Source: Aquamicrobium lusatiense
GTDB taxonomy: Bacteria; Pseudomonadota; Alphaproteobacteria; Rhizobiales; Rhizobiaceae
Reading direction: 5' to 3'
Assembly: GCF_014201615.1 (NCBI RefSeq)
Contig: NZ_JACHEU010000001.1
Location: forward strand, 62,001-126,000
DNA length: 64,000 nucleotides
The position numbers were made by a program, and so were the translations under genes. The stretch's first letter is position 1. Every line of letters starts with the position of its first letter. The notes beneath the pieces were generated by a model, which saw only the letters and a list, made by a program, of their open reading frames with translations, did not search any database and was not told the DNA's origin. Below, in pieces: positions 50,613 to 59,341 of the stretch.

Positions 50613-51065
50613 TCATGTGCTCAGCGTCAATCGCGCGTTCTCGAACGGCATGCCCTCATCATCGTAAGGACGACGTGAGACTTCTCTGAAACCAAGGCTC
50701 GTATAGAAGCGGACGGCCTGTTCGTTCTGCGTATAAACTTCGAGCGAGAGTTCCCCTTTCCTTTCCAGCACATAGGAGATCAGCTGGCGTCCGACGCCCT
50801 TTCCCTGTTGTCCGGGTTCAACGAAAATGCCGCCGACGAATTTGTCGAGGAGGCTGATGAAACCGAGCGACTTGTTCCCTTGGCAGGCAACCCAGGTCTC
50901 GGAACCAGGTAGATATTTGTCTTCGATCAGCAGACGCTGTTCAAGCAGGCGCTGCCTGCCGATGAAGGGATGCGCGATGAGGGACGCCTCGAGCCATATG
51001 GCTGACAGCGTTCTTGTGTCCGATGCCAAATTGAATGGCCGGATAATAACGTCATTTTGTGTCAT
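50613..51065 (-). CDS. GNAT-family acetyltransferase
   Basis: 150 residues from the ATG at 51065. Acetyl-CoA site VEPGQQGKGVGRQLISYVLE and C-terminal EVYTQNEQAVRFYTSLGFRE are diagnostic of GNAT enzymes close to the YjaB/putative protein acetyltransferase group. Target unknown. Convergent with the kinase-like gene, 18 bp apart; its composition differs from the transfer genes. Confidence 0.85.
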   Translation of the reverse strand: MTQNDVIIRPFNLASDTRTLSAIWLEASLIAHPFIGRQRLLEQRLLIEDKYLPGSETWVACQGNKSLGFISLLDKFVGGIFVEPGQQGKGVGRQLISYVLERKGELSLEVYTQNEQAVRFYTSLGFREVSRRPYDDEGMPFENARLTLST

Positions 51066-51192
51066 GATATTCCTGCAGAAAAGACATGCGAAGAGGGTCG
51101 GCGAACCATCGTGCCGAACGACGCCGCTCAATGCGGCTCACTAGAAACCTCTGCGCATAAATCTCCTTCTGCTTCGATCAAGCATATCCGCC

Positions 51193-51672
51193 TCATGTGC
51201 CGCGTTCAATGGTCTGAGGCTCTGCCGCTAAACCAAGGGCCTCATCTCCGGATACATCCCGCGACAGTTCCTTGAGGAATCTGTCTCCTGTCGCCAGACG
51301 CCGGCCAAGATTTTGCATGAAGCCCTCGAACCGCTCTGCTGCTTTGGCGCGGGCTGATTGTCTCGCTGCATCCGGTAAAGGCGGTGTAATCGTCATCCAG
51401 TAATGGATGAACTGCGCGACCGTCTCGCCGAGAACGGCGAGATCCCGGTCGAGCGTGTCGATCTGGCGGCCGAGCTTGTCCAGGCGGCGAGACATGGCAG
51501 CTTCAAGCTGGTCGTCGGCATCGCCGGACAGGTAGGACATGACCGCCGCCTCCACGATGGCGGATTTTGAGACATTGCGGCGCAGGGCCACCGAGCGGCG
51601 CAGCGCCATCGCCTCGATCTGCGGAATGAGCGCGGGGTCGAAATAGATATTCAGGCGGGTTCTGGTTGCCAT
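51193..51672 (-). CDS. CopG-like ribbon-helix-helix regulator of the traG region
   Basis: 159 residues from the ATG at 51672 (TTTGAGGAGACGCCC upstream). N-terminal RHH motif (TRTRLNIYFDPALIPQIEAM, NVSKSAIVEAAVMSYL) and a helical C-terminal part (QLEAAMSRRLDKLGRQIDTL). Located directly after traG, the usual place for this ICE family, where such proteins are proposed to help relaxosome formation. Eleven bases from the traG stop. Confidence 0.85.
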   Translation of the reverse strand: MATRTRLNIYFDPALIPQIEAMALRRSVALRRNVSKSAIVEAAVMSYLSGDADDQLEAAMSRRLDKLGRQIDTLDRDLAVLGETVAQFIHYWMTITPPLPDAARQSARAKAAERFEGFMQNLGRRLATGDRFLKELSRDVSGDEALGLAAEPQTIERGT

Positions 51673-51682
51673 GGGCGTCTCC

Positions 51683-53671
51683 TCAAAGGTCGATTCCGTC
51701 ATCGGGGTTCAACGCCACCTGCCGCGCCACCATCCTCATGCGCTGGCGGATAGTGCGGGCCTTGGCCGCGTCAACGTCCGGCTCGTCGTTCAGAAACTCG
51801 AATTCCTGTTCGGGCGATGGCGGTGGGGCGCCGATTTCCTCCTGGCTTGGCAACTCCGGCTCGCGGCGGATGCCGGCATTGGCCGGATCGCCCTCGACCT
51901 CGTCTCCGGCGTTCGTCGCCGAAAGGATGTCCGCCGCGACGATCCGGCTCGACCAGTCATCGGACGATGGGCTGGGCGCCAGCGATGCGGTGGAAAGATC
52001 AGGCGGGGTCAGAATGCGTTCCTGAAACCGCGCGTCCTCGAAATAGCGGGCCTTGGTGGCGCGGATCGGCGGCGTGCCCGCGACCATCACGATTTCATCG
52101 GTGGGCGGAAGCTGCATGATTTCGCCCGGCGTGAGCAGCGGCCGCGCCGTCTCCTGCCGCGACACCATCAAGTGACCTAACCACGGGGCTAGGCGGTGCC
52201 CGGCGTAATTGGTGGAATCGCGCAGCTCGGTCGCGGTGCCTAATGCGTCTGAAACGCGCTTAGCCGTCCTTTCGTCGTTCGTGGCGAAGCTGACGCGCAC
52301 ATGGCAGTTGTCGAGGATCGCGTTGTTTGGCCCATAGGCGCGCTCGATCTGGTTGAGGCTCTGCGCGATCAGGAAGCCCTTGAGGCCGTAGCCCGCCATA
52401 AAGGCTAAGGCGGACTCGAAAAAATCCAATCTGCCGAGCGCGGGAAACTCGTCCAGCATGAGCAGCAGCCGATGGCGCGCGCCCGAGCTGGTCAGTTCCT
52501 CGGTCAATCGCCTGCCGATCTGATTGAGGATCAATCGAATGAGCGGCTTGGTGCGGTTTATGTCGGACGGCGGCACGACCAGATAGAGCGTGACGGGCTG
52601 GCGGCTGCCGACCAGATCGGCAATGCGCCAGTCGCATCGCTCCGTCACCCGCGCCACCACGGGATCGCGGTAGAGGCCGAGAAACGACATGGCGGTGCTC
52701 AACACGCCCGACCGTTCGTTCTCGGATTTGTTCAACAGTTCGCGGGCCGACGACGCGATGACGGGATGAACGCCTGCTTCGCCGAGATGCGGCGTATCCA
52801 TCATGGCGCGCAAGGTCGCCTCGACCGGGCGGCGGGGATCGGACAGGAAGTTGGCGACGCCCGCCAGCGTCTTGTCCTTCTCCGCATAGAGAACATGCAG
52901 GATCGCGCCGACCAGCAAGCTATGGCTGGTCTTTTCCCAATGGTTCCTTTTGTCCAAGCTGCCTTCGGGATCGACCAGAATATCCGCGATGTTCTGCACG
53001 TCGCGGACTTCCCATTCCCCTTGCCGGACCTCCAGCAGCGGGTTGTAGGCCGACGATCTGGCGTTGGTCGGATCGAACAGCAGCACGCGTCCGTGCTTCG
53101 CGCGGAAGCCCGCTGTCAGCGTCCAGTTCTCGCCTTTTATGTCGTGAACGATGGCGGATGCCGGCCATGTCAGCAGCGTCGGCACCACCAGCCCGACACC
53201 TTTGCCGCTGCGCGTCGGGGCGAAGCATAGGACATGCTCGGGACCGTCATGGCGCAGATAGTCCCGGTCGTATCGGCCGAGCAGGACGCCATCGGGGCCA
53301 AGCAGTCCTGCGGCGCGGATTTCCTCGTCTTCCGCCCATCGCGCCGATCCGTAGGTGGCGACGTTGCGCGTCTCCCGCGCCCGGATGATCGACATGAGGA
53401 TGGCGGCGGCGATGGCGAGGAAGCCCCCCGACGTGGCAATGATGCCGCCCTCGACGAAGATCGTGGGCGCATAGGCATCGAAGGAAAACCACCACCAGAA
53501 GAAGGCCGGCGGGTAGTAGAACGGCAGGCCCACCAGCTCGAACCACGGATTGCCAAGCTGCGGCTGAAAGCCGAGGCGGAACGCCGTCCATTGCGTCGCC
53601 GCCCACGTCATCACCAGAACGATGACGAAGACTATGGCGATCTGCCCCCAAAGGATTCTGCCTCCGCGCAA
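51683..53671 (-). CDS. traG: Type IV coupling protein TraG (VirD4-type)
   Basis: 662 residues. N-terminal membrane helices (IAIVFVIVLVMTWAATQWTA, GIIATSGGFLAIAAAILMSI) and a cytoplasmic ATPase domain with Walker A APTRSGKGVGLV and Walker B LLMLDEFPALGRLDF. Delivers the relaxase-DNA complex to the Trb channel. The start is a TTG at 53671 with TGGAGCTTGCA upstream; MRGGRILWGQ is the normal N-terminus of the family. Confidence 0.95.
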   Translation of the reverse strand: MRGGRILWGQIAIVFVIVLVMTWAATQWTAFRLGFQPQLGNPWFELVGLPFYYPPAFFWWWFSFDAYAPTIFVEGGIIATSGGFLAIAAAILMSIIRARETRNVATYGSARWAEDEEIRAAGLLGPDGVLLGRYDRDYLRHDGPEHVLCFAPTRSGKGVGLVVPTLLTWPASAIVHDIKGENWTLTAGFRAKHGRVLLFDPTNARSSAYNPLLEVRQGEWEVRDVQNIADILVDPEGSLDKRNHWEKTSHSLLVGAILHVLYAEKDKTLAGVANFLSDPRRPVEATLRAMMDTPHLGEAGVHPVIASSARELLNKSENERSGVLSTAMSFLGLYRDPVVARVTERCDWRIADLVGSRQPVTLYLVVPPSDINRTKPLIRLILNQIGRRLTEELTSSGARHRLLLMLDEFPALGRLDFFESALAFMAGYGLKGFLIAQSLNQIERAYGPNNAILDNCHVRVSFATNDERTAKRVSDALGTATELRDSTNYAGHRLAPWLGHLMVSRQETARPLLTPGEIMQLPPTDEIVMVAGTPPIRATKARYFEDARFQERILTPPDLSTASLAPSPSSDDWSSRIVAADILSATNAGDEVEGDPANAGIRREPELPSQEEIGAPPPSPEQEFEFLNDEPDVDAAKARTIRQRMRMVARQVALNPDDGIDL

Positions 53672-53802
53672 TGCAAGCTCCAGTCGGCAAAAGAGACGGA
53701 GCCGATCAGAGAGTAGGCAACATCGCGACGGTCAACAGGAAAGAGGCTGCCGGAGGGCTGCCGGATACTATCGGCGGCGAATGGGATGGGGTGCCTCTAT
53801 CC

Positions 53803-54765
53803 TCATCTGCCCGGACGATTCACGGAAGTTCTCATATCGTTCGCAAGGTCAAGCAAGTTATTTAGCGCTGCACTACGGTTGAACGGCGACCAAACGGCCG
53901 AGAACGGAACCGGATCTGGCTCATCGGCGAAAGGCGGGAAAACCACGTCAGTCGCCGGGTACAGTGCCGTGGCCGCGCCGACGATGGTAATGCCAAAGCC
54001 CTGGCCAACCATAGACAGCAGTGTGCCGCGTTCGACATTAAATCGCTGGATCAACGGCCTGAACGAGCGGCCAGCGAGACGCAAGACGATATGATCATGG
54101 ATCTGTGGACCGGTGCCACCATATCGGACAAGGAATGTCTCGTTGGACAAATCCGCCCAAGTAATTTTTGACTTCCCCGCAAGGCGATGCATCTGGGGCA
54201 GAACGGCCACCAGCGGCTCACTCCATGTCAGACGTGTGTGGCAGTCGGGCAGCTCCGGCTCTCCTACCATAAACGCTACGTCTAGCTGGTCGGCGCGTAT
54301 CCGCATCAATGCATCACGAGCGGTACCTTCTGTAATCTCGACATTGATACCGGGATGGCTCTCACGGTAATTCGCGATCAGTTCGGCGAGAAAGCTGCCT
54401 GGAATCAAAGCATGGATGCCAATACGCAGGCGACCATGCTCGCCTACTGCCGCCATACTTACTGTCTTCACCGCATGGTCGAGTTGATCAAGACCGTCTG
54501 CCACTTGTTCGACGAAGTTGCGCCCGGCCTCGGTCAATCTGATACCGCGCGTGTTACGCTCGAACAGCAGGATCCCAAGGTCTTCCTCCAGCGCTTTCAC
54601 GCGGGCGCTTACGCTGGACTGTGCCACGCCAAGCGCTTTCGCTGCGTGGCGAAAATTCATGTGATCTGCCGCGGCAAGCAAATGCACCAAACTCGCCATG
54701 GGAACCCTTCCTGACCTGATCGCTTCAGAGACAGGAAGATAGTTTTTCTTTTTCCTCCGCCTCAT
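53803..54765 (-). CDS. LysR-family transcriptional regulator
   Basis: 320 residues. N-terminal HTH (FRHAAKALGVAQSSVSARVK, ALEEDLGILLFERNTRGIRL) after a short lead YLPVSEAIRSGRVP, and a LysR substrate-binding domain (LRIGIHALIPGSFLAELIAN, GINVEITEGTARDALMRIRA). An internal ATG at residue 23 has its own ribosome site (GGAAGGG). LysR genes with this lead are found between traG and the relaxase in similar ICEs and may control transfer. Effector unknown. Confidence 0.9.
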   Translation of the reverse strand: MRRRKKKNYLPVSEAIRSGRVPMASLVHLLAAADHMNFRHAAKALGVAQSSVSARVKALEEDLGILLFERNTRGIRLTEAGRNFVEQVADGLDQLDHAVKTVSMAAVGEHGRLRIGIHALIPGSFLAELIANYRESHPGINVEITEGTARDALMRIRADQLDVAFMVGEPELPDCHTRLTWSEPLVAVLPQMHRLAGKSKITWADLSNETFLVRYGGTGPQIHDHIVLRLAGRSFRPLIQRFNVERGTLLSMVGQGFGITIVGAATALYPATDVVFPPFADEPDPVPFSAVWSPFNRSAALNNLLDLANDMRTSVNRPGR

Positions 54766-55125
54766 GGTCTGGCCCCGCTAAACCCGACCTTTCCTCATAT
54801 AATAGCTGTTTCTCTAAACATCCTTGTTTGGGCGCGTTCATGCTCGCGCATCCGTGTGAGGCGCCCGATGGGAATGTCCTCATAATTTAAGGTGTAGCGG
54901 GCCTTAATTTAAGGTGGAGAGCCACATAAACGCGCTCCAGACGGAGCGCTAACCGACTGACTTTATTGGGCATTGTCGAACACAGACTTTTATGGCGTTG
55001 TTTGCGCTCGAAAATCTCGGAATAAATAAGACGAAAGCAGAAATAGACCCCGTTCGTTTGCAATATAATCTTTCAGCTCCTATCTGCCTTTCAGGTCTCG
55101 CAAGATGCAGATGAATAAAATTGGG
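54766..55125. other. 360-bp intergenic region relaxase / LysR
   Basis: No gene. Contains: a hairpin GCGCTCC-AGAC-GGAGCGC at 54932-54949, probably ending relaxase transcription; the 22-bp-spaced direct repeats at 54883-54916; an inverted repeat GGGCGC/GCGCCC near 54831-54872; and an A/T-rich 180-bp part next to the relaxase gene. A/T-rich DNA with repeats would also suit an origin. Confidence 0.5.
54883..54916. repeat. Direct repeats TAATTTAAGGTG with 22-bp period
   Basis: Identical 12-mers at 54883-54894 and 54905-54916. The second overlaps a palindrome CCTTAATTTAAGG (54902-54914). The two-turn spacing places both on one face of the helix, as for operators or iterons. It lies 118 bp upstream of the LysR start. 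Confidence 0.65.
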
Positions 55126-57180
55126 CTATATTCCCAACTCCCTCTGCCTCCCTAACTGCCACGACACCGACCCGCCCTGCACGACGCCCATGACCTCGCG
55201 GCCGAGCTGGCGGTCGATGACCGGCCGCCACGGGACTAAGGTAAACTCGTGGGATTGCTCGACCACGGCGAACTTGCCGCTCGATAGCTGCACGGTGCCG
55301 GTGAACTTGCCGCTGACGTTCTCGCCGTCCGTGGCGGCGCGGAACGGCAGCCCCTTGCTCTCGGTCATCTCCGCACCGACGCGGGCAACCTCGCGCTCGC
55401 GCAGGGTGGCGAGAAGGCTGCGCCGGTAGAATATGCGACCGTTCCGCGCTCGGGTCGCATCGCCCTGTTCGATATGATGCTCGCGGCGCTGGTCCATGGC
55501 TTCGCGCACCTGCTGGCCGAAGCCGGTCGGGGCAAGGTCGGCCGTCTCGCCATGGATCAGCCGCCGGTCCAGCCAGGTCGCGCCATCCGATCCGATCTGC
55601 TTACCTAGATCGACGGGCGAAAGGACATTAACGCTGGCCTGCCGGTCACGGCCGGCGTCATAGGCGGCGGCACGGCTGACCAGATCATCGGGGATGCGCC
55701 ATTGGTCGGCGTCGATGCGCTCGACGATCCCGGCCCGGCGCAGCGCCTCCAGCCGGCGCACATGGGCATCGACATAGCCCTCATAGTCGCCACCGGGAAC
55801 GCGGCCCTCGAACTTCGCCTGCTCCAGATGGCGGCTTGGCCGGTAGATGCCGTCTTCGGCGATGGCGGTAATGCTGCGGTCGGACGGCCGGGCCGTCGCC
55901 TCGGCCGGGCCGATCTCGATGATGCTGCCGATGCGGGCATCCTCCAGCCGCTCTGGCGCGATGCCAGCGATGTGGTGCGTCCTGCCGTCTATCCCGTCCA
56001 CCACGATTGTCAGGTTCTCCCCCAGCTCGTCGGACAGGTGCTTGTCCACGACGCGGCCGACGATGGGCGTCTCGGGCGCTCCGTCATGGATTTGGAAGCT
56101 CATGGGATCACGTTCGCCGCCCTGCGGGCCGAGCGCCTTCTGCATGGTGCGGATAATGTCGCCCCGCTCGCCAAGCTCGCGCAGAGCCGGTTCCATGTCC
56201 TTGCTCAATTCCCAAACGCCGGGCGCGTGCTCGGTCGCCAGCCCCATCTTCTCCAACTTGGCGAGGCGGCGCAGGCGTAAGGTGCGCCCGAACTGCCGCC
56301 TCGGTGCTGCCGGTTCATGGCGAAGGTCGAGGAAACGGGCGTCGGCTTCCTCGGCCATGGCGCGGTCAATCCGGGTGAAACGGTCTTGGTCGATTTCGGT
56401 GGACAGCTTGCGGGTCTGCTCGATCTCCGTGACGGGGCCGAGTTCCAGACTGGCAAGCTCGCTGGCGCGCTCGCGCAGGCCGGCGGAAAGGTAGTCGCCA
56501 TTGATGACCAGATCCCCGCCCATATCGTCGCGGCCGGTGACGATGACATGCACATGGGGATGGCCGGTGTTGTAGTGGTTGACGGCAACCCAATCGAGTT
56601 TCGTGCCGAGGTCGGCTTCCACCTGTTTCATGAAATCGCGGGTGTAGGCGGTCAGGTCCGACAGCTCCGCGCCATCCTCGGGCGAAACGATGAACCTGAA
56701 TTGGTGGCGGTCGTCCTTGCCGCGATCAAGGAAGGCGTCGCCATCGGCGCGGTCCTCGGTCGCAGAATAGAGCCGGCCCCGCTCGCCATCGCGTGACGTG
56801 CCGTCGCGCTGGACATAGCGCAGATGCGCGCGGGCGCGTCCGCCCTTCCACGCGGCCCGAACGCTGCGCTGCTTGACGATGACGCGGCGGCTGCCCGGCT
56901 GGCGATGATGCCAGTTGCCGGATATGTTCCGGGCGCGCACGAAGCTCGCGCCCCGGCCGCGCTTCACGCCCTTGCCGCTGGCGACCGCGGCACGGGAACG
57001 CCCCGGCGATGACGGGCGGGCGGATGACGGCATGGAAGGATCGCGGGAGGCCGCTGCCTGATGCTGGCGGGTGATCTTCCTGACCTGCGTGAAAAAGCTC
57101 TTGGGTCTCCCGCCCTTCGGCGTGTCGGATCGGATGCGGCCGGGCTTCGGACGGAAGCGGTTTTCATCGTCGGCGCTCAT
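55126..57180 (-). CDS. traI: Relaxase/mobilisation nuclease with VirD2-like and DUF3363 domains
   Basis: 684 residues; nicks at oriT and leads the strand into the recipient. A basic unstructured N-terminus of about 110 residues, then the relaxase domain with its metal-binding histidines (NTGHPHVHVIVTGRDDMGG) and RARAHLRYVQRDG, QFRFIVSPEDGAELSDL. The C-terminal half is DUF3363 (ATWLDRRLIHGETADLAPTG, IEQGDATRARNGRIFYRRSL). GGAGTCGCGCCC precedes the ATG. oriT is likely just upstream in 57181-57493. Confidence 0.93.
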   Translation of the reverse strand: MSADDENRFRPKPGRIRSDTPKGGRPKSFFTQVRKITRQHQAAASRDPSMPSSARPSSPGRSRAAVASGKGVKRGRGASFVRARNISGNWHHRQPGSRRVIVKQRSVRAAWKGGRARAHLRYVQRDGTSRDGERGRLYSATEDRADGDAFLDRGKDDRHQFRFIVSPEDGAELSDLTAYTRDFMKQVEADLGTKLDWVAVNHYNTGHPHVHVIVTGRDDMGGDLVINGDYLSAGLRERASELASLELGPVTEIEQTRKLSTEIDQDRFTRIDRAMAEEADARFLDLRHEPAAPRRQFGRTLRLRRLAKLEKMGLATEHAPGVWELSKDMEPALRELGERGDIIRTMQKALGPQGGERDPMSFQIHDGAPETPIVGRVVDKHLSDELGENLTIVVDGIDGRTHHIAGIAPERLEDARIGSIIEIGPAEATARPSDRSITAIAEDGIYRPSRHLEQAKFEGRVPGGDYEGYVDAHVRRLEALRRAGIVERIDADQWRIPDDLVSRAAAYDAGRDRQASVNVLSPVDLGKQIGSDGATWLDRRLIHGETADLAPTGFGQQVREAMDQRREHHIEQGDATRARNGRIFYRRSLLATLREREVARVGAEMTESKGLPFRAATDGENVSGKFTGTVQLSSGKFAVVEQSHEFTLVPWRPVIDRQLGREVMGVVQGGSVSWQLGRQRELGI

Positions 57181-57493
57181 GGGCGCGACTCCAGCCCAAA
57201 CCGCCGGAAAACGGCCGATCTGCGCCTATGGTGCCGCTCGAAACCCTGCAAAGCCAAGGCTTTGCGCGAAATCGCGGCACGCCGCCCTTCAAAACCATGG
57301 TGCCGGAATCGGTCGCCTAACCAGTGTGCAGACAACAATAATTTCCAGAAGCGGCTCCATATGGTGCCGTCTTCTTTAATCTTGCCCTCCGCCCTTTCTG
57401 CCTTTCCTGCCCCTCCTGCCGGGAATCCAGCCGGGCAAAAACCTGCCTGACTGGACACCGGAATGAGCGCCGCCGAGCGCGGGAACGCCGTCC
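57181..57493. other. 313-bp region upstream of the relaxase; oriT candidate
   Basis: No gene. Includes a perfect palindrome GCAAAGCC-AA-GGCTTTGC at 57248-57265, followed by GCG-AAAT-CGC, and a pyrimidine-rich run with four CCTGCC repeats around 57408-57455. A palindrome beside the relaxase gene is the usual layout of an oriT. No exact match to the RP4 nic core was seen; a related ATCTTGCC occurs near 57387. Confidence 0.5.
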
Positions 57494-58261
57494 TCATGGC
57501 GTTCCCGAACCGCTCGCCTCGGCGACGAAAATGCTGTCGCCCTGCGACTCCGCATCGACGGGATCGCGCGCCGGAACGGTCGCGCGGCCGTCGCCGGATT
57601 GTGCGTCGGGCGGCGCGGCGATAGCCTGCGCGTCGCCCGGACGCATGACGAAAAGCGGTGCCTCGCGCCAATCTGGCGGCGGTGGCGGTGCCGATGACGG
57701 CGGTTCGGTTGCAGCCGCGCCGCCGAGGATCGGCGCGAGCGCGGCGACATAGGCCCGCGTTTCGGTCGGCAGCGTGCGGCCGGTTGCAAGGTATTCGTCA
57801 TAGCGGCCGGGGCCAGCGTTGTATGCCGCCAGCATCGCGCCGGCATTGCCGTAGCGGTCGAACATCTCGCGCAGATAGGCCGTGCCTGCGAGGATGTTGT
57901 CGCGTGGGTCATAGGGATCGCGGCCGAGGCCATGGCGGACGCGCAGGCCCGCCCATGTGTCGGGCATTACCTGCATCAATCCTATCGCACCGGCCGTTGA
58001 GACCGCGCGCACATCGCCCGCGCTCTCGGCTCGTAGCACCGCGACGATCCAATGTTCCGGTATGCCGAAACGCTGCGACGCCTCAGCGATGTGAGCCGCA
58101 TAGGGATGGGCGGCAGCCGGGCGCTCGATGGGCGCGGATTGCGCGACCGCGACGCCCGATCCGACGCAGACGGAAAGCGCGCCGGCCAGCAGAAGGACCG
58201 CATAGGGCGATGATGCCGCGCGCCTATCGCGGCTGCGGATTAACTGGCCGATATATGCCAT
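57494..58261 (-). CDS. Lytic transglycosylase (conjugation-associated, VirB1-like)
   Basis: 255 residues from the ATG at 58261 (GCAGGAGATTTCC upstream). Signal peptide (YAVLLLAGALSVCVGSGVAVA), SLT domain with catalytic Glu in VAVLRAESAGDVRAVS, AIGLMQVMPDTWAGL and AYNAGPGRY. The C-terminal 85 residues are Pro/Ala-rich. Opens the peptidoglycan for T4SS assembly. Part of the rep-mob operon. Confidence 0.92.
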   Translation of the reverse strand: MAYIGQLIRSRDRRAASSPYAVLLLAGALSVCVGSGVAVAQSAPIERPAAAHPYAAHIAEASQRFGIPEHWIVAVLRAESAGDVRAVSTAGAIGLMQVMPDTWAGLRVRHGLGRDPYDPRDNILAGTAYLREMFDRYGNAGAMLAAYNAGPGRYDEYLATGRTLPTETRAYVAALAPILGGAAATEPPSSAPPPPPDWREAPLFVMRPGDAQAIAAPPDAQSGDGRATVPARDPVDAESQGDSIFVAEASGSGTP

Positions 58262-58283
58262 GGAAATCTCCTGCCTGTGGGTT

Positions 58284-58829
58284 TCAGTGCGTCGGCGCGC
58301 GCCACTCGTAGCGGCCGACGCCTTCCTCATCGGTCCAGAGCGGAACCGCTCGACCGATGACGGAAGCTGCGGGGGTGAGTCCGAAGTAGCGGCCGTCGAG
58401 GCTGCCGCGGACTTCCCAATTCATGAGGAAAAGCTGGCCGTCGCCGATCACTCGACAGCCCTGCCAGACGGGCAGATCGCGGCCGAGGCTGTCGCGCTCC
58501 AGCGCCTGGCCCATCTCGATCCCGTTCACCGTGATCGTGCGGCCAGAGCGGCAAACCCGCTGTCCGGGCAAGCCCAAGACGCGCTTCAAGAGCGGGACGC
58601 CTCGCGCGATATAGCCGCGCTCGGCCATGAAGGCGGCGAGCGGTTCGGGCGGCACGACGGCGACCAACTCGGGCACCTCGATCCGCTCGGCCGGCTCGAC
58701 GATGTAGAAACCGATGGGTGCGCTGGCTGTGGCGTTCCAGATGAGTTTCATGGGCCACTCGACGGCACTGGCGGCGGCGATGCCGATGACGGCGAGCGCC
58801 GTCACCGTGAGGGTGCGGCGGCGCGTCAT
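58284..58829 (-). CDS. traF: Conjugal transfer peptidase TraF (S26 signal peptidase family)
   Basis: 181 residues from the ATG at 58829. N-terminal helix (LTVTALAVIGIAAASAVEW), catalytic Ser in NATASAPIGFY and Lys in VPLLKRVLGLPGQRVCR, then LDGRYFGLTPAASVIGRAVP. Processes the TrbC prepilin (by analogy to RP4 TraF). Overlaps the DUF2840 gene by four bases. Confidence 0.92.
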   Translation of the reverse strand: MTRRRTLTVTALAVIGIAAASAVEWPMKLIWNATASAPIGFYIVEPAERIEVPELVAVVPPEPLAAFMAERGYIARGVPLLKRVLGLPGQRVCRSGRTITVNGIEMGQALERDSLGRDLPVWQGCRVIGDGQLFLMNWEVRGSLDGRYFGLTPAASVIGRAVPLWTDEEGVGRYEWRAPTH

Positions 58830-59341
58830 GGCTCGATCCTTCGGCGGTGAAGCCACGCGGCATGTCGCTCGGGCGTGTAGGCGTGCGGCTCCAGATTGGC
58901 GGTCAAACGGTTGTGGACGTGCCGCCAATACTCCGGTGCGGCGTCGGCGGGGTCGAGGCCGAGCGACTCCACGGCGTCGATGGCTGCAAGCCCGCGCTGC
59001 ACCTTCGGCCAACCGTCGAGGCGCAACAGGATTTCGCCGCCGGGGCGCACGAACGGCAATGTCTGGAACGGCTCGCCCCGGCCGATGGCCCGCACAATGT
59101 CGATGCGGGAAACGACCGTGCCATGGTCGCCGTTCGCCCATCGAACGAAGGCGAAGACGCTGCCCGGCGCGAAGCCGACGACACTCCGGCGGCGGTCGAT
59201 GATCTGTTCGTAGTTCTTGCGACCGAAGCGTATCCAGTGCTCGATCTTCTTCCGCTGAAACGTCAGTTCGACCAGCGTGGTGAAGGGCGGCGCATCCGCC
59301 AGACCGCGTCCGCGCGCGCCGGGAAAGGTGCGCCGGGTCAT
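58826..59341 (-). CDS. DUF2840 domain protein
   Basis: 171 residues. Family blocks: TLVELTFQRKKIEHWIRFGR, FAPGSVFAFVRWANGDHGTV and GEILLRLDGWPKVQRGLAAI. Always found beside traF-like genes in this ICE class; no known function. Four-base overlaps on both sides indicate translational coupling. Confidence 0.88.
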   Translation of the reverse strand: MTRRTFPGARGRGLADAPPFTTLVELTFQRKKIEHWIRFGRKNYEQIIDRRRSVVGFAPGSVFAFVRWANGDHGTVVSRIDIVRAIGRGEPFQTLPFVRPGGEILLRLDGWPKVQRGLAAIDAVESLGLDPADAAPEYWRHVHNRLTANLEPHAYTPERHAAWLHRRRIEP

